A stretch of 64,000 nt of DNA from positions 10,238,106 through 10,302,105 of the forward strand of contig NC_079518.1 of NCBI RefSeq assembly GCF_000801105.2, in the 5' to 3' direction. This document shows, in pieces, positions 11,769 to 23,288 of the stretch. A program made the translations under genes and the position numbers. Origin of the DNA: Raphanus sativus (Eukaryota; Streptophyta; Magnoliopsida; Brassicales; Brassicaceae). A model generated the notes under the pieces. That model was not told the DNA's origin, made no database searches, and was given only the letters and a program-made list of their open reading frames with translations. Positions within the stretch are counted from its first letter, which is position 1. The number at the start of each line of letters is the position of its first letter.

Positions 11769-12174
11769 AACTTTCAAATGGTTACGATTAATTTAGTTAA
11801 TATGTTGTGCTCCATATTCTGCTTTGTATGTGTATGGAATTATATATCCATTGGATGTCGGTGTAGTTATTTTGAGTTGTCTGTTTCTCCCTTGGCACAT
11901 CGCACATATATATAACTCGGTAATCCCTTAACAATTTGATTAATCTGGAGAAATATGAATCCGTGTGAAGACGATTATTTTCTCGATCACCTACCCATCC
12001 ACTCAAAGTCACCCTTACAACCTTCAGAATAATTCATTTATGATTGTCTGTGTAACTTCCGTCTTCTCCTCAATTGGTATGCTTTGGATCACTTCTCCTC
12101 TCCAGGTAAATAATTCGTAAAAGTGCAACACACTGTTCCTGTAATCTTTTGGATTATAATTACTTGATATCATA

Positions 12175-12334
12175 TGTTGAGGAGTGAATATAGGAGAGAA
12201 TATTGTTGTTACAATAGATAGAGATAAGTACGAGATAGATTTGTGTATATCTCAATCGAGTCATGTATATATACTCATGTATCTACGTTAATGTCAATAA
12301 CAAGTTATCTTCTCATAGTTTCTCTTGTCTTTCA
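12175..12334 (+). repeat. 5' LTR of the copia element
   Basis: 160 bases, TG...CA ended. It differs from the 3' LTR only at one C/T position in ACAATAGAtAGAGATAAG. Confidence 0.95.
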
Positions 12335-12395
12335 TGGTATCAGAGCCACACAAGGTTCACACAGAAATTTGTTTGGTTCATTGACGAGAGGAGAT

Positions 12396-15300
12396 ATGGG
12401 AGACGGAAAGGAACTAGTGGGTTCTGCTTCTGATGTAGCGATCGAGGGAAGGACGTCGCCATATTATTTGGCACCCTCGGACAATCCTGGAACGCCGATT
12501 ACACCGGTGATCTTGAATGGAGATAATTATGCCGAGTGGGCATCAGAGATGGAGAACGCGTTGTGTGCTAAGCGTAAGCTTGGTTTTGTGAAAGGAAGTT
12601 TGAAGATCCCCGATGAGAAAGAGAAGCCGATGGAAGCAGAGATGTGGAGAACAGCCAACTCGATGATAGTAGGTTGGATCAGGGCTTCTATTTCTCCGGT
12701 GATTCGATCGACTGTACCGTTCTCTCCGGATGCTTGCAAGATGTGGTCAGATCTTAGGAAGCGCTTCTCTGTGGGAAGTGCAGTAAGAGTGCATCAACTC
12801 AAAGCTGAACTTGCGTCGTGTAAGCAAGAGGGTTCGAGTGTGATGGATTACTTTGGTAAGCTATCGCAAAAGTGGGAAGAGTTGCTCAATTGCAAGCCAA
12901 TTCCGACATGTACGTGTGAAGCTGGAGAAATATATGCAAAGGAGTATGAAGCAGAGAAAGTTCATCAATTCCTCATGGGATTGGATGATTCAAGATTTAG
13001 TAATGTGGTTACAAACATCATTGGTATGGAACCATTACCAGATCTTAACTCTGCCTATCAGCGTGTGATTCGTGAGGAGAAGAGATTGGGAAGTACACGA
13101 CTTGAGTCTAAAGAGGCTCCAGTGGGCTTCATGGTGAAAGGCGCTCAGCGAGAAGGAGACGATCAAGCATTGGCTGCTGTTGCGAGAGGACGTTCTTCGG
13201 TGGTGTGTAACCACTGTGGGAGGACCGGACACGAGAAGAAAGAATGTTGGCAGCTCATTGGGTTTCCCGAGTGGTTCACCGAGAGAAATCAGCAGAGTGG
13301 TAGAGGCGGTAGAGGACGAGGTGGTAGAGGAAGATCAAACTCACCACGAGCTAATGTGGTCCAAGCTCAAGGGTCGTCGTCTGGAACCTCTGCTGGGAAT
13401 CAAGGGTCATCGGTTCCACCGTTAACTGCTGATCAGTGGGCGTCTCTCACAGCATTGCTCGAGCGATCTAAAGCTTCTCCAATCCCGGATCGGTTAAATG
13501 GTACGGTACAAACGGGTGAGGTTATCATTGATACTGGAGCATCGCATCACATGACAGGGGATTTGATGATGCTAGTAGATGTCCATCATATCATTCCCTG
13601 TCCAGTGAGCTTTGCCGATGGAAGCCAAGTAATGGCAACCAAGGGTGGTAGTTTGCGATTGTCTGCAACTTTAAAGTTGGAGCATGTGTTGTTTGTTCCA
13701 AATTTAAATTGCACTTTATTGTCCGTTGCGAAGTTATTGAGGCAGACTGGTTGCTTAGCCGTTTTTACAGATACTTTGTGTATTTTGCAGGACCGTTTTA
13801 CGAGGACTCTGATTGGAGCCGGTGAAGTCAAAGGTGGTGTCTATGTTTATCGGGATGTAATAGTGGCGAAGGGTCACAGAGTTAAAGCTTCAGAAGATCA
13901 GGCTGTGTGGCATCGCCGTCTAGGACATCCTGCCTATGGTGTTTTGAGTTTTTTACCTTTTGTATCTGGTGTTAAAGACGTCCCAAACAAGTTTGGTGGA
14001 TGCAATATTTGTTTTCAGTCTAAACAGACAAGAGAAGTGTTTTCCGAAAGTCTTAATAAAAGTTTAGCTCCATTTGATTTGATACATATTGATCTTTGGG
14101 GACCCTATCGTGTACCATCTTCATGTGGGGCTGTGTACTTTCTCACAATTGTTGATGATTTCTCGAGGGCTGTGTGGATCCATCTACTGCTTGAGAAGAG
14201 TGAGGTGAAGAGAGTACTGCCGAATTTTCTCAGCCTTATACATCGGCAGTTTGGTAAACTAGTCAAGACAATAAGGAGTGATAATGGGACGGAGTTCATG
14301 TGTTTGTCTAGCTATTTTGCAGAGAAGGGAATAGTTCACCAGACATCTTGTGTGGGCACTCCCCAGCAGAATGGGCGCGTCGAGAGAAAGCATCGACACA
14401 TACTTAATGTTGCGCGCTCGATACTTTTCCAAGCCAATCTCCCGGTTCGATTTTGGGGGGAGAGTGTCTTGACAGCAGCTCATCTTATCAACATGACGCC
14501 AACTCGAGTTTTGCATGGCAAGTCGCCGTATGAGTGCTTATATGGTAAGCCACCATCGTATGATAATCTTAAGACGTTCGGGTGCTTGTGTTTTGTGCAT
14601 CTAGCTAGAAGAGACAGAGATAAGTTTGGGATGCGAAGTAAGCGATGTGTCTTTGTAGGATATCCTTTTGGAAAGAAGGGATGGAAGGTGTATGACATGG
14701 AAACAAAGAAGTTCTTTGTCTCTAGAGATGTGGTATTTGATGAGGAGTGTTATCCTTATGCTGATAAGAAACCTGTTGAGACTTGTGTGGTGCCGCAGAT
14801 ACCTCTTGCGTGTGATGATGATACCTGTTCTGTAGTGCCGGCAAACAGGGGGAGTAGTAGAGATGTCGCGCCAGTTACTGAGGTAGTTCAGAGTACAGAA
14901 ACAGAGGCGACTACTCCAGTGCCGGTGGAGACAACGCGGGCTAGTGATCAGAGTGCTGCTGGTGAGGCTCTTGGACGAGGTCAGAGACAGAAAGTCCCAT
15001 CGGTCAAGTTGCATGATTATGTGGTTTATAATGCACGAGTACGTCCTGATAAACATGACACCATCACCGGCACACGATCAGATGTTCCCTCGACGGTACC
15101 AGGTAAAACACAAGTCCTATATCCCATTACTGATTATATTTCTGATGATCAGTTCTCAGAGCATCACAAAGCCTTCTTAGCTGCAGTAAGTGCAGGTGTG
15201 ATCCCTAAAAATTATAAAGAGGCGTTTGCTGATGAGAGATGGAACAATGCAGTAAAAGGTGAGGTACATGCTCTTGAGTTAAATCGTACATGGGATGTAG

Positions 15301-16748
15301 TTGATCTTCCTGCAGGAAAGAAAGCAATTGGAAGCAAGTGGGTTTTTACAATCAAGTACAATGCAGATGGGACGATAGAGAGATATAAGGCAAGGCTGGT
15401 GTGTTGTGGTAATCATCAAGTTGAAGGTGTGGATTATGAGGAAACATTTGCTCCAGTTGCCAAGATGGATACAGTACGTACACTACTTGAGGTCGCAGTG
15501 GCGAAAGGTTGGGAAGTGGATCAGATGGACGTGAGTAATGCATTTCTTCATGGAGATTTGGAGGAAGAAGTGTACATGAGATTGCCACCAGGGTTTCATT
15601 CCGATGAACCTGGAAAGGTGTGTAGATTGAGGAAATCTTTATATGGTTTGAAGCAGGCTCCAAGATGCTGGTTCGAGAAGTTAACGGAGGCCTTAAAGGG
15701 TTTTGGTTTTGTGCAGTCATATGAAGATTATTCTCTGTTTTGTTATGAGAAAGATGGAAAATGTGTGCGTGTTCTTATATATGTGGATGATCTTATTGTA
15801 GCAGGCAATGATCATGAGATGATGGAGAGGTTCAAGAAGTACATGAGTAAATGTTTTCTCATGAAGGATCTAGGAAAAGCAAAGTACTTTCTAGGCATAG
15901 AAATTGCGAGAGGACCGGAGGGAATGTTTCTATCTCAGAGGAAATATGCATTGGATATTATAAAGGAGGTAGGGTTACTTGCGAGTAAACCGGCATCTAC
16001 TCCGATGGAAGTAAACCACAAGCTATTGCGTGATGAGCGAGAAGAGCCAGGAGAGTTGTGTGAAGATCCTGTGAGGTTTCGTCGCATTGTGGGACGACTA
16101 GTGTATTTGACGATTACTCGCCCGGACTTGAGCTACTCTGTACACGTACTGTCGCAGGTGATGCATAAGCCTAGAGAGGAGCATTGGAATGCTGCAATGC
16201 GGGTTATCCGATACTTGAAGGGAAGTCCTGGTCAGGGTATCATGCTTAGAGCTGATAGTGATCTCCAGATACGAGCATTTTGTGATTCTGATTGGTGTGG
16301 ATGTCCACTAACCAGACGCTCACTATCAGCATATGTGGTGTTGCTAGGAAACTCGCCAGTGGCGTGGAGAACCAAGAAGCAAGACACGGTGTCACATTCT
16401 TCAGCTGAATCGGAGTATAGGGCGATGTCTGACACGTTGAAGGAGCTTAAGTGGCTGAAGCGTTTGCTTGCTGACCTTGGAGTAAGTCATGAGAAGCCTA
16501 TGGACTTGTATTGTGATAGCAAGTCAGCCATATACATTGCAGCGAATCCAGTGTTTCACGAGCGTACAAAGCATGTTGAGAAGGATTGTCACAGTGTGAG
16601 AGATGGAGTCAAAGCCAAGTTGATCGCGACGAGGCATGTGAGGACGAACGATCAGCTAGCCGACATACTGACGAAGGCTTTAGGAAGTGCTGCGTTTCAT
16701 TACTTGTTGTCCAAGATCGGAGTGTGCAATCCACACGCTCCGACTTGA
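12396..16748 (+). CDS. Copia Gag-Pol polyprotein, intact
   Basis: An uninterrupted frame of about 1450 residues from the ATG at 12396 (MGDGKELVGS). The same frame is open back to 12243, but that part lies in the LTR and primer site. Domains in order: Gag, zinc knuckle CNHCGRTGHEKKEC, protease with DTGASHH, GAG-pre-integrase (AVWHRRLGHP), integrase with D...D and DNGTEF...NGRVERKHR, reverse transcriptase with KWVFTIKYNADG, DVSNAFLHGDL and YVDDLIVAG, and RNase H ending with the ADILTKAL motif. Together these make the element potentially autonomous: the polyprotein packages, copies and integrates the RNA. The order with integrase before reverse transcriptase defines copia. Confidence 0.97.
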   Translation: MGDGKELVGSASDVAIEGRTSPYYLAPSDNPGTPITPVILNGDNYAEWASEMENALCAKRKLGFVKGSLKIPDEKEKPMEAEMWRTANSMIVGWIRASISPVIRSTVPFSPDACKMWSDLRKRFSVGSAVRVHQLKAELASCKQEGSSVMDYFGKLSQKWEELLNCKPIPTCTCEAGEIYAKEYEAEKVHQFLMGLDDSRFSNVVTNIIGMEPLPDLNSAYQRVIREEKRLGSTRLESKEAPVGFMVKGAQREGDDQALAAVARGRSSVVCNHCGRTGHEKKECWQLIGFPEWFTERNQQSGRGGRGRGGRGRSNSPRANVVQAQGSSSGTSAGNQGSSVPPLTADQWASLTALLERSKASPIPDRLNGTVQTGEVIIDTGASHHMTGDLMMLVDVHHIIPCPVSFADGSQVMATKGGSLRLSATLKLEHVLFVPNLNCTLLSVAKLLRQTGCLAVFTDTLCILQDRFTRTLIGAGEVKGGVYVYRDVIVAKGHRVKASEDQAVWHRRLGHPAYGVLSFLPFVSGVKDVPNKFGGCNICFQSKQTREVFSESLNKSLAPFDLIHIDLWGPYRVPSSCGAVYFLTIVDDFSRAVWIHLLLEKSEVKRVLPNFLSLIHRQFGKLVKTIRSDNGTEFMCLSSYFAEKGIVHQTSCVGTPQQNGRVERKHRHILNVARSILFQANLPVRFWGESVLTAAHLINMTPTRVLHGKSPYECLYGKPPSYDNLKTFGCLCFVHLARRDRDKFGMRSKRCVFVGYPFGKKGWKVYDMETKKFFVSRDVVFDEECYPYADKKPVETCVVPQIPLACDDDTCSVVPANRGSSRDVAPVTEVVQSTETEATTPVPVETTRASDQSAAGEALGRGQRQKVPSVKLHDYVVYNARVRPDKHDTITGTRSDVPSTVPGKTQVLYPITDYISDDQFSEHHKAFLAAVSAGVIPKNYKEAFADERWNNAVKGEVHALELNRTWDVVDLPAGKKAIGSKWVFTIKYNADGTIERYKARLVCCGNHQVEGVDYEETFAPVAKMDTVRTLLEVAVAKGWEVDQMDVSNAFLHGDLEEEVYMRLPPGFHSDEPGKVCRLRKSLYGLKQAPRCWFEKLTEALKGFGFVQSYEDYSLFCYEKDGKCVRVLIYVDDLIVAGNDHEMMERFKKYMSKCFLMKDLGKAKYFLGIEIARGPEGMFLSQRKYALDIIKEVGLLASKPASTPMEVNHKLLRDEREEPGELCEDPVRFRRIVGRLVYLTITRPDLSYSVHVLSQVMHKPREEHWNAAMRVIRYLKGSPGQGIMLRADSDLQIRAFCDSDWCGCPLTRRSLSAYVVLLGNSPVAWRTKKQDTVSHSSAESEYRAMSDTLKELKWLKRLLADLGVSHEKPMDLYCDSKSAIYIAANPVFHERTKHVEKDCHSVRDGVKAKLIATRHVRTNDQLADILTKALGSAAFHYLLSKIGVCNPHAPT

Positions 16749-16755
16749 GGGGGAG

Positions 16756-16915
16756 TGTTGAGGAGTGAATATAGGAGAGAATATTGTTGTTACAATAGAC
16801 AGAGATAAGTACGAGATAGATTTGTGTATATCTCAATCGAGTCATGTATATATACTCATGTATCTACGTTAATGTCAATAACAAGTTATCTTCTCATAGT
16901 TTCTCTTGTCTTTCA
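16756..16915 (+). repeat. 3' LTR of the copia element
   Basis: 160 bases, preceded by the purine tract and followed by the TCATA duplication. Confidence 0.95.
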
Positions 16916-17038
16916 TCATATGAGATAAGTGGTTAACTCTTTTGAATTGTGAAGTAGTGGCAATGTTTTTTTTTCACCTCAGCTCAATTATATTGAAAGG
17001 TTCTTTTTATTTTGTTAGAGTCCACCAATTCACTTTTC

Positions 17039-17041
17039 TTT

Positions 17042-17076
<35 letters not shown>

Positions 17077-17628
17077 AAAGAATTTTAAATTTTATTCACT
17101 TCAAAAACCCTTTGTACAACCTAATGCAGCCTTTTACAGAAATCAAAAAACTCTACAAAATTTTTGATGACTAAATCATCTTCTTCCAAACCATGTTTCC
17201 ATGGCCTTCTCGTAGTTATTTCCTGTTCTCTTTCTCAAAGATGAGATCTTATTTCGAATGAGTTTATTCAAAAGGATGATAAGACAAGCGGATGATTGAG
17301 GAGCTTCTCCCACGCGACGCCTATTTCTCTCACACCATATAGCATAGGCAGTTGCTTGGAAACAGTATCGAAAAAGAAAGGTGGAAAGTTTGTCGGGGAG
17401 ACCCACCACCAATCTTTGCAATAACTGATTCCAAATAGAAGAGACTCCTCTCCCTGCCAGATCTTTAATTGTTCCCCGCCACACTTCACCAGCAAAGGAA
17501 CACTCAAAAAATAAATGGTCTCGTCTCGAAGGCAGAGTTGCATAAATAGCAAGTAGAAACAGCCTGGGGATTCCACTTGCTGATCCTGTCCCCTGTTGAT
17601 AACCTATTGTGAGCGGCGAGCCAGGACC
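17039..17628 (-). mobile_element. 5'-truncated LINE insertion
   Basis: It is flanked by the 13-base duplication CAATTCACTTTTC (17026-17038, 17629-17641). A long T tract at the left (17046-17075) is the poly(A) tail of a minus-strand insertion. The body encodes only the C-terminal end of a non-LTR reverse transcriptase protein. Block 2 has a single CAATTCACTTTTC at the matching place (near 32630), so the insertion post-dates the duplication. Confidence 0.92.
17176..17605 (-). pseudogene. LINE ORF2 C-terminus (zinc-binding RVT domain), truncated
   Basis: An open minus frame ending at 17176. The stretch RRDHLFFECSFAGEVW, followed by FLFRYCFQATAYAIWCERN, is the reverse-transcriptase zinc-binding region (zf-RVT) seen at the end of plant LINE ORF2. 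The catalytic reverse transcriptase is absent because of 5' truncation. Confidence 0.8.
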
Positions 17629-17641
17629 CAATTCACTTTTC

Positions 17642-19835
17642 ATTTGTGTCTCATGTAGACAATTACATACGAACCAAGTTAGAAAGTTGCTTGAGAAGTT
17701 GATTTTCGCTTGCAGTGGCGTTAATACGGTATCCTCTACTTTCTAACCATTGAAAAAAATATTTATATTTTTTTTATTTTCCTTCCGTCTCTGCATGAGA
17801 ACATCGTACATGGGTTCAATATTGTTTCACTCACCAGTACATGCGTCATCTACATGATATTTAGTTCTAAGCTTTTTTTCCAAAAAGTAGTCACATGTAA
17901 TGCTAACAACCCTCAAATGTTCTCAGTAGACTGTTAGCTTTGGAACTCAAATATGTACTTCTATAATGTTTATCATACACATCAGACTCAAACTGTTGTC
18001 TTCCCAACAAAGGCTAGAGCCTTGGTCTACATCTTTATGGCATTTGAGAGAGAAGAGGCCTGCATTGTTACTAAGGACTTAATGGGACCACTCCACCCAT
18101 CCAAGAAGATTTTAATGAGACGTGCATTGTAAGGAACACACTCATTAATTCCAGTGTTCGCTAGAACCGTCAACCGTGGCAACACACCTCAAGAATTACG
18201 GAAGTCCTTTCCAGATTGTATCATGGTAGTAGGCTAGTAGCTCATAGCCGCTCTCTTCATCTTGTGGTGCAGGTAGAGTTCTTCGGAAGTCATAGCAGCT
18301 TGATTCTGGTGCAACCTAAACATAGTTTAAGTAGATTCAATAAAATAAAAAAACCTCTAGAGTTATTTGTCTGCATATAACTACCCTCTGTTTCATGTCT
18401 CCATCGAGTACTTGTTTATAGTTAGGAGTAAGGTCAAAGAAAACAAAACCATTATAAATTTTCTGAACTGCCTCGTGCAGATTAATATCAGTCTCTTGAA
18501 TAAGATCAATCTGTTACAGAGGATTTCGGTTGAATAATCTCAACAGGAGCAAGATGTTAAGAAGTTTGTGATTGTGGACAAGTCTCATTTGCAGTGATTA
18601 GAGGAAGTCCACCATCCATTATAGCTGATTGGTTGAGCATTGTCGCCATAAGAAAATAGCGTCTCTAAAGAACATAACATAAGGTTCATTAGTAAGAACT
18701 GAAACAGACAAAAGAGAAGCCAATGGATGGGAAAATGTATAACTTTTCCATCAACCCTCTCCTCCTTCAAATCCCACACCCAATTGAATTCGACTCAAAC
18801 ACATGCAGGTGGAGAACAACAACATCAGTACAATACAGAAAAAAAACTTACAGATCGTTGATATCTCAAGCTTTGAAAAATAGCAAATGAAGAAGAAATG
18901 AAGAGAACCATAAAACTAATCATACCAGAGGATCCACAAATGACACATGCCTCAACAGTTTCATTTTGGATTTCTCAAAAGTAAAGACATCACAATTTTT
19001 GAACAAAAAAAAAAGACATCACAATTTGGTTTGTCATCCTTTCGACTCCCATATGCTCTGGAATAAGAGATACGTTATTATTAACGCTGTCCGACACAAT
19101 CCTACACTTAACTTTTTAAAAAAAAAAAAAAAACATGGGTTGCAAGCAACAACTCACTTGTAGCACATTGGTCTAGGGCATTTTTTATCCTCGCATTTTC
19201 AAATCTCCCCTTCGCTTAACGGATATTCTGCGCATGAGCATGGACGATGTAACCCGCAGTGTATACCAAACTTACGTAGCCCTTTCGTTGCTTTAACCCA
19301 CTGGTGACCCATAGAAAAATTGTTTGCTGCAGAAAAACATATAATGAAGAAGATATTCATGACTCCTTAGGTTATATGGTAAGATGAAAAAAACATGTTG
19401 GAACTTGTAAGCATGGTCCTACCTGGAGATGTATATGTAATAGATACTATTGGGTTCTTCTTTGATTCTTCCATCTGAAGAGAAACTGAAGGGACACAAA
19501 CCATGTCATCATTTTTCCAATTAACAATCAGATTGAAGAAAAGAACAAACATGTGATAGCTTCTTGGTTTTTAGTTTAGGTGCTCCTCTCAACCCTAATC
19601 TCTGATCCTTAAACTTACCACTCAAAATCAGAAAATTAATTTATCACAGCATCCCTTTGGAGAAAACTTTGACACATGTCTACTAGTTTTGACTTAAGCT
19701 TGGTGAAACTCCAATTACGTCTATAGCTCTTCCTTCAGTATTAGCCGCTACTACCTCTGTTTTCAAACTTCGACAGGCCGTACATGTAAATGAAGAGTAG
19801 CAAAAATGGCACAGAAGCGTTGCTGCTTGTCTATT
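17642..19835. other. Remainder of block 1, no recognised gene
   Basis: About 2.2 kb, nearly identical to 32640-34753. A plus frame near 18000-18130 (ALVYIFMAFEREEACIVTKD) looks like a broken protein-coding remnant, possibly RRM-like, but it stops soon after and I could not place it. Minus-strand pieces at 19367-19552 end in a plausible splice donor (TCTCCAG/GTAGGA) and might be old captured exons. Confidence 0.35.
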
Positions 19836-19880
19836 TGGCCAATGTGAATCTAGAAAATGTTGTTATAGGTCAAAAATAGT
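19836..19880 (+). pseudogene. Defensin-like copy D, exon-2 tail remnant
   Basis: Only the last part of exon 2 is left, starting at the GAATGTGAATCT region, fused to the end of block 1 across a TTGG microhomology. A Cys codon of the CCC motif is changed (TGTTGTTATAGG) and the final residues are altered. The usual 3' flank follows. Confidence 0.8.
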
Positions 19881-20830
19881 GTCGAGAATACTAATAAAGA
19901 TCCAAAACGATTAGCAACCTCGAATTACTTTGTAAGAAAATCTATGCTTAAAGGAAATAAAAAATATCAATTCACGATATAAGATATTTAAATGTAAAAT
20001 ATCAATATTACTAGCAAAACAAGTCATCATATACTGATGGTAAATTCTATAATTATTTGGATAACTAGAATATTATCTTTTGTGAATTTGATATTTTCGG
20101 TGCAAAACATTTGATTCTCTTGTTTTAATATATTCAAAAAAATTGGCTTTGATATGTTTGATTTGTAAATAATAACATTTGCGAGTATGGTTTTGATAGT
20201 AAACTTGTCGTTGAAACACCATTTATCTTTCCTCGAAGAAACTATTCTATTTTCTTTGTACTTTACATCAAAATGTTAAATTGATTAGACAAACCATATA
20301 GTCAGCTTTTTTGTTAAAATATATTTTTACTGCACCCATAATTATTTTGATACAACTAAATTTTTTTACTAATACATCTATCGCGTTTAAATTTTCTAAA
20401 ATAAAATATCAAAAATGATTTATATAAGTGTAATTCATGTCACTTATTACATATTTTCTATCTTAATTTTGTTACATATTTTAAATCTTATATCATTATG
20501 AAATATGTGTTGATATTACAAGAGAAAATATTAATATATACTTTTTGTGTGTAGAACAAAACAACCATAAACATATTATAGTCTAAATATATTATGTATG
20601 ACATATTCTGCTTATGTTTATCTGAAAATGGTTATAAGAAAATTAAAACTAGAAATAAACACTCAATAATAACAAAGTTCTCTATTAGTCATATGAAAAA
20701 TTAATGCATTTATTATAAAATATTAAAAATTAAAAGTTGTAAGATTCTACTGAACTAAAAATAATAACATACATGTATGAAAAACCTCATATGCCAAGTT
20801 TTTTTATTAAATAAACTATTGGATTCATCT

Positions 20831-20871
<41 letters not shown>

Positions 20872-21226
20872 AAAATATATAACTTATGAAATAAAAGATA
20901 TAATATAATTTAGTTGTTTTGACAAATAAATATTCAATCATAATAATAATCTAAATCTATAACTAATAGACCTTGCAAATCAGTAACAAATAAAAAACAG
21001 TATATTGACAAGATATTTTCTACAAAAAGAGAATAATATTTGAAACCAATGATAAAATATTATAAGCTACGGAATTTATTTTAATATTATTTGACTATAA
21101 TCCCAGAAATTAAGGTCAAGGATATTCTAATGAAATTTTCCTTTTATTCAAATTTCTGTTATTATATATATAACAATATAAATCAAAGTAGAACACTAAA
21201 CAAAAATTAATACAAGTTCATACAAA
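19881..21226 (+). repeat. 3' flank of copy D and upstream region of copy E
   Basis: This aligns with 21555-23288 and 24254-25659; the unit length from one gene to the next is about 1.7 kb. It includes an AT dinucleotide run at 20836-20870. No other coding region is seen. Confidence 0.7.
21163..21180 (+). promoter_or_regulatory. TATA-like box of defensin-like copy E
   Basis: The word TATATATATAACAATATAA lies about 50-65 bases before the ATG and is kept before copies A, G and H. It is the best core-promoter candidate. The transcription start is inferred to lie near AAAGTAGAACAC. Confidence 0.4.
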
Positions 21227-21554
21227 ATGGTTATCTCCAAAAACATATTGATCGCATTTGTTTTCACTATCTTCTTCATAGTATCTAATGTTCATTGTTA
21301 CCCAGGTTTTTAATTTCACTTTACTGTTTACGTTTATTTATACTCATATATTTATCTTTTTATAATTGTCAACATTGTAATCATTTTTATTTTCAACAGA
21401 CTTTGAGATAAAACAAGACTACAAAAAATGCTATGACATTCCGTGTAAACCAAAAGACGGGACATGCGAGAAGTTTTGTGGAGCTATGACCATTCAGTTA
21501 GTTGGCGAATGTGAATCTGGAAAATGTTGTTGTAGGTCAAAAAGGCCAAACTAA
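21227..21554 (+). CDS. Defensin-like secreted cysteine-rich peptide, copy E (intact)
   Basis: Exons 21227-21305 and 21400-21554 join across a GT-AG intron of 94 bases to give 77 residues. It has a signal peptide (MVISKNILIAFVFTIFFIVS) and a mature part with eight cysteines in the same spacing as copy A, ending GKCCCRSKRPN. It has no lesion, so it is the only complete copy in the plus-strand half of the array. The second residue is V where its relatives have G. Expected fate: secretion and disulphide folding into a CS-alpha-beta peptide; the target is unknown. Being nearly identical to copy A across the CACTA-Helitron complex, it probably reflects recent duplication. Confidence 0.8.
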
Positions 21555-22528
21555 CATTATTAGATAGTTATAAATTTTGTACTAGTGTCAAGAATACTAA
21601 TAAAGATCCAAAACGATTAGCAACCTGGAATTACTTTGTAAAAAAATCTTTGCTTAAAGGAAATAAAAAATATCAATTCACCATATAAGATATTTAAATG
21701 TAAAATATCAATTTTACTAGCAAAACAAGTCTTCATGTACTGATGGTAAATTCGATAATTATTTGGATAACTAGAATATTATCTTTTGTGAATTTGATAT
21801 TTTCGGTGTAAAACGTTTGATTCTCTTGTTTTAATATATTCAAAACAATTGGCTTTGATATGTTTGATTTGTAAATAATAACATTTGCGAGTATGGTTTA
21901 GATAGTAAACTTGTCGTTGAAACACCATTTATCTTTCCTCGAAGAAAATATTCTATTTTCTTTGTACTTTACATCAAAATGTTAAATTGATTAGACAAAC
22001 CATATATTCAGCTTTTTTGTTAAAATATATTTTTACTGCACCCATAATTATTTTGATACTACGAATTTTTTTTACTAATACATCTATCGCGTTTAATTTT
22101 TCTAAAATAAAATATCAAAAAATGATATAAGTGTAGTTCATGTCACTAATTACATATTTTCTATCTTAATTTGATACATATTTTAAATCTTATATCATTA
22201 TGAAATATGTTTTGATATTACAAGAGAAATATATTAATATATATTTTGTGTGTAGAACAAAACAACTATAAACATATTATAGTCTAAATATATTATGTAT
22301 GACATATTCGGCTTTATGTTTATCTGAAAATGGTTATAAGAAAATTAAAACTAGAAATAAACACTCAAAAATAACAAAGTTCTCTATTAGTCATATGGAT
22401 AATTAATGCATTTATTATAAAATATTAAAATTAAAAGTTGTAAGATTCTACTGAACTAAAAATTAATAATACAGTATGAAAAAACCTCTTATGCCAAGTT
22501 TTTATTAAATAAACTATTGGATTCATCT

Positions 22529-22890
22529 TTTTTTTTTGACAGCAACAAACAGACTCATATTAGACTCTGTTATCAAACTGGTAGCTCTGCATCCATATGA
22601 ACGACAAAGACGGTTGCTTCCTTACACTGCGTGCTAGACTGTCCGCCTTGTTATTTTGTGTTCGTGGTATATGAACGAGCTCTGAACTGTTGAAACTTCT
22701 CTTCAAGACGAAGATATCCTCTAGGTAACTTGCAAAGCTGGCCACTCTTCTGGTTCTGAAACCATCTTCACTAACTGAGGACAATCCGTTGCAACCGTAA
22801 CTGAAAACTGCCTTAGATTCCGCATACATTCCATTGCCCAAATAAGGGATTCTATTTCTAAGTGTAGGGCCGAACTTGCCGCTCTTGTCT
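22529..22890 (-). mobile_element. Truncated LINE fragment with RNase H piece
   Basis: It is bracketed by the 13-base duplication ATTGGATTCATCT (22516-22528, 22891-22903) and starts with a T run (poly(A) tail of a minus insertion). The minus frame 22560-22890 includes FASYLEDIFVLKRSFNSSEL and HIPRTQNNKADSLAR, the end of the plant RNase H (RVT_3) domain at the C-terminus of many LINE proteins. It interrupts the upstream region of copy F and makes that array unit longer (2.06 kb). Confidence 0.9.
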
Positions 22891-23288
22891 ATTGGATTCA
22901 TCTAACAATAAATATATATATATATTTAAAATACATAATTTATGAAATAAAAGATATAATATAAATTTAGTTGTTTTGACTAAAACTAAGGAAATATTAA
23001 TCATAAATAATAATCTAAATCTATAACTAATAGACATGCAAAATCAGTAACAAATACAAACAGTATATTGACAAGATATTTTCTACAAAAAGAGAATATT
23101 ATATGAACCAATGATAAAATATTAAAAGTACAAATTTATTTTAATATTATTTTGACTATATCCCAGAAATTAAGGTCAAGGATATTCTAATGAAATTTTC
23201 CTTTTATGCAAATTTCTGTTATTAGTATATATAAAATATAAATTAAAAGTAGAACCACTAAACAAAATTTAATACAAGTTCATACAAA

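Larger units (their letters stand above)
12175..16915 (+). mobile_element. Complete Ty1/copia LTR retrotransposon
   Basis: LTRs of 160 bases (12175-12334 and 16756-16915) start TGTTG, end TTTCA and differ at one base. The flanking 5-base duplication is TCATA (12170-12174, 16916-16920). A primer-binding site complementary to initiator tRNA-Met (TGGTATCAGAGCCAC, 12335-12349) and a purine tract (GAGGGGGAG, ending 16755) are in place. One intact ORF fills the interior. Block 2 has the unoccupied site at about 32536. Identical structure and near-identical LTRs indicate a recent insertion. Confidence 0.97.
10902..19837. repeat. Direct segmental duplication, block 1 (interrupted copy)
   Basis: Apart from three insertions it matches 31752-34755 nearly base for base. 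The insertions, each absent from block 2, are 11300-11768 (MULE-like MITE), 12175-16915 (copia) and 17039-17628 (LINE). It also holds about 65 extra bases near 19156-19215. The right end is fused to a defensin-like exon-2 remnant. Short open frames (for example minus 18585-18779 and 19367-19552) are shared with block 2, but I recognise no family. Confidence 0.9.

Noticed and set aside
14601..15056. 151-residue minus frame within the copia element
   Set aside because: Antisense to the intact Gag-Pol frame and without any recognisable domain.
18000..18130. Functional RNA-binding protein gene in the duplicated block
   Set aside because: The RRM-like stretch is short, ends at a stop, and appears with the same stop in block 2; there is no start or second motif.
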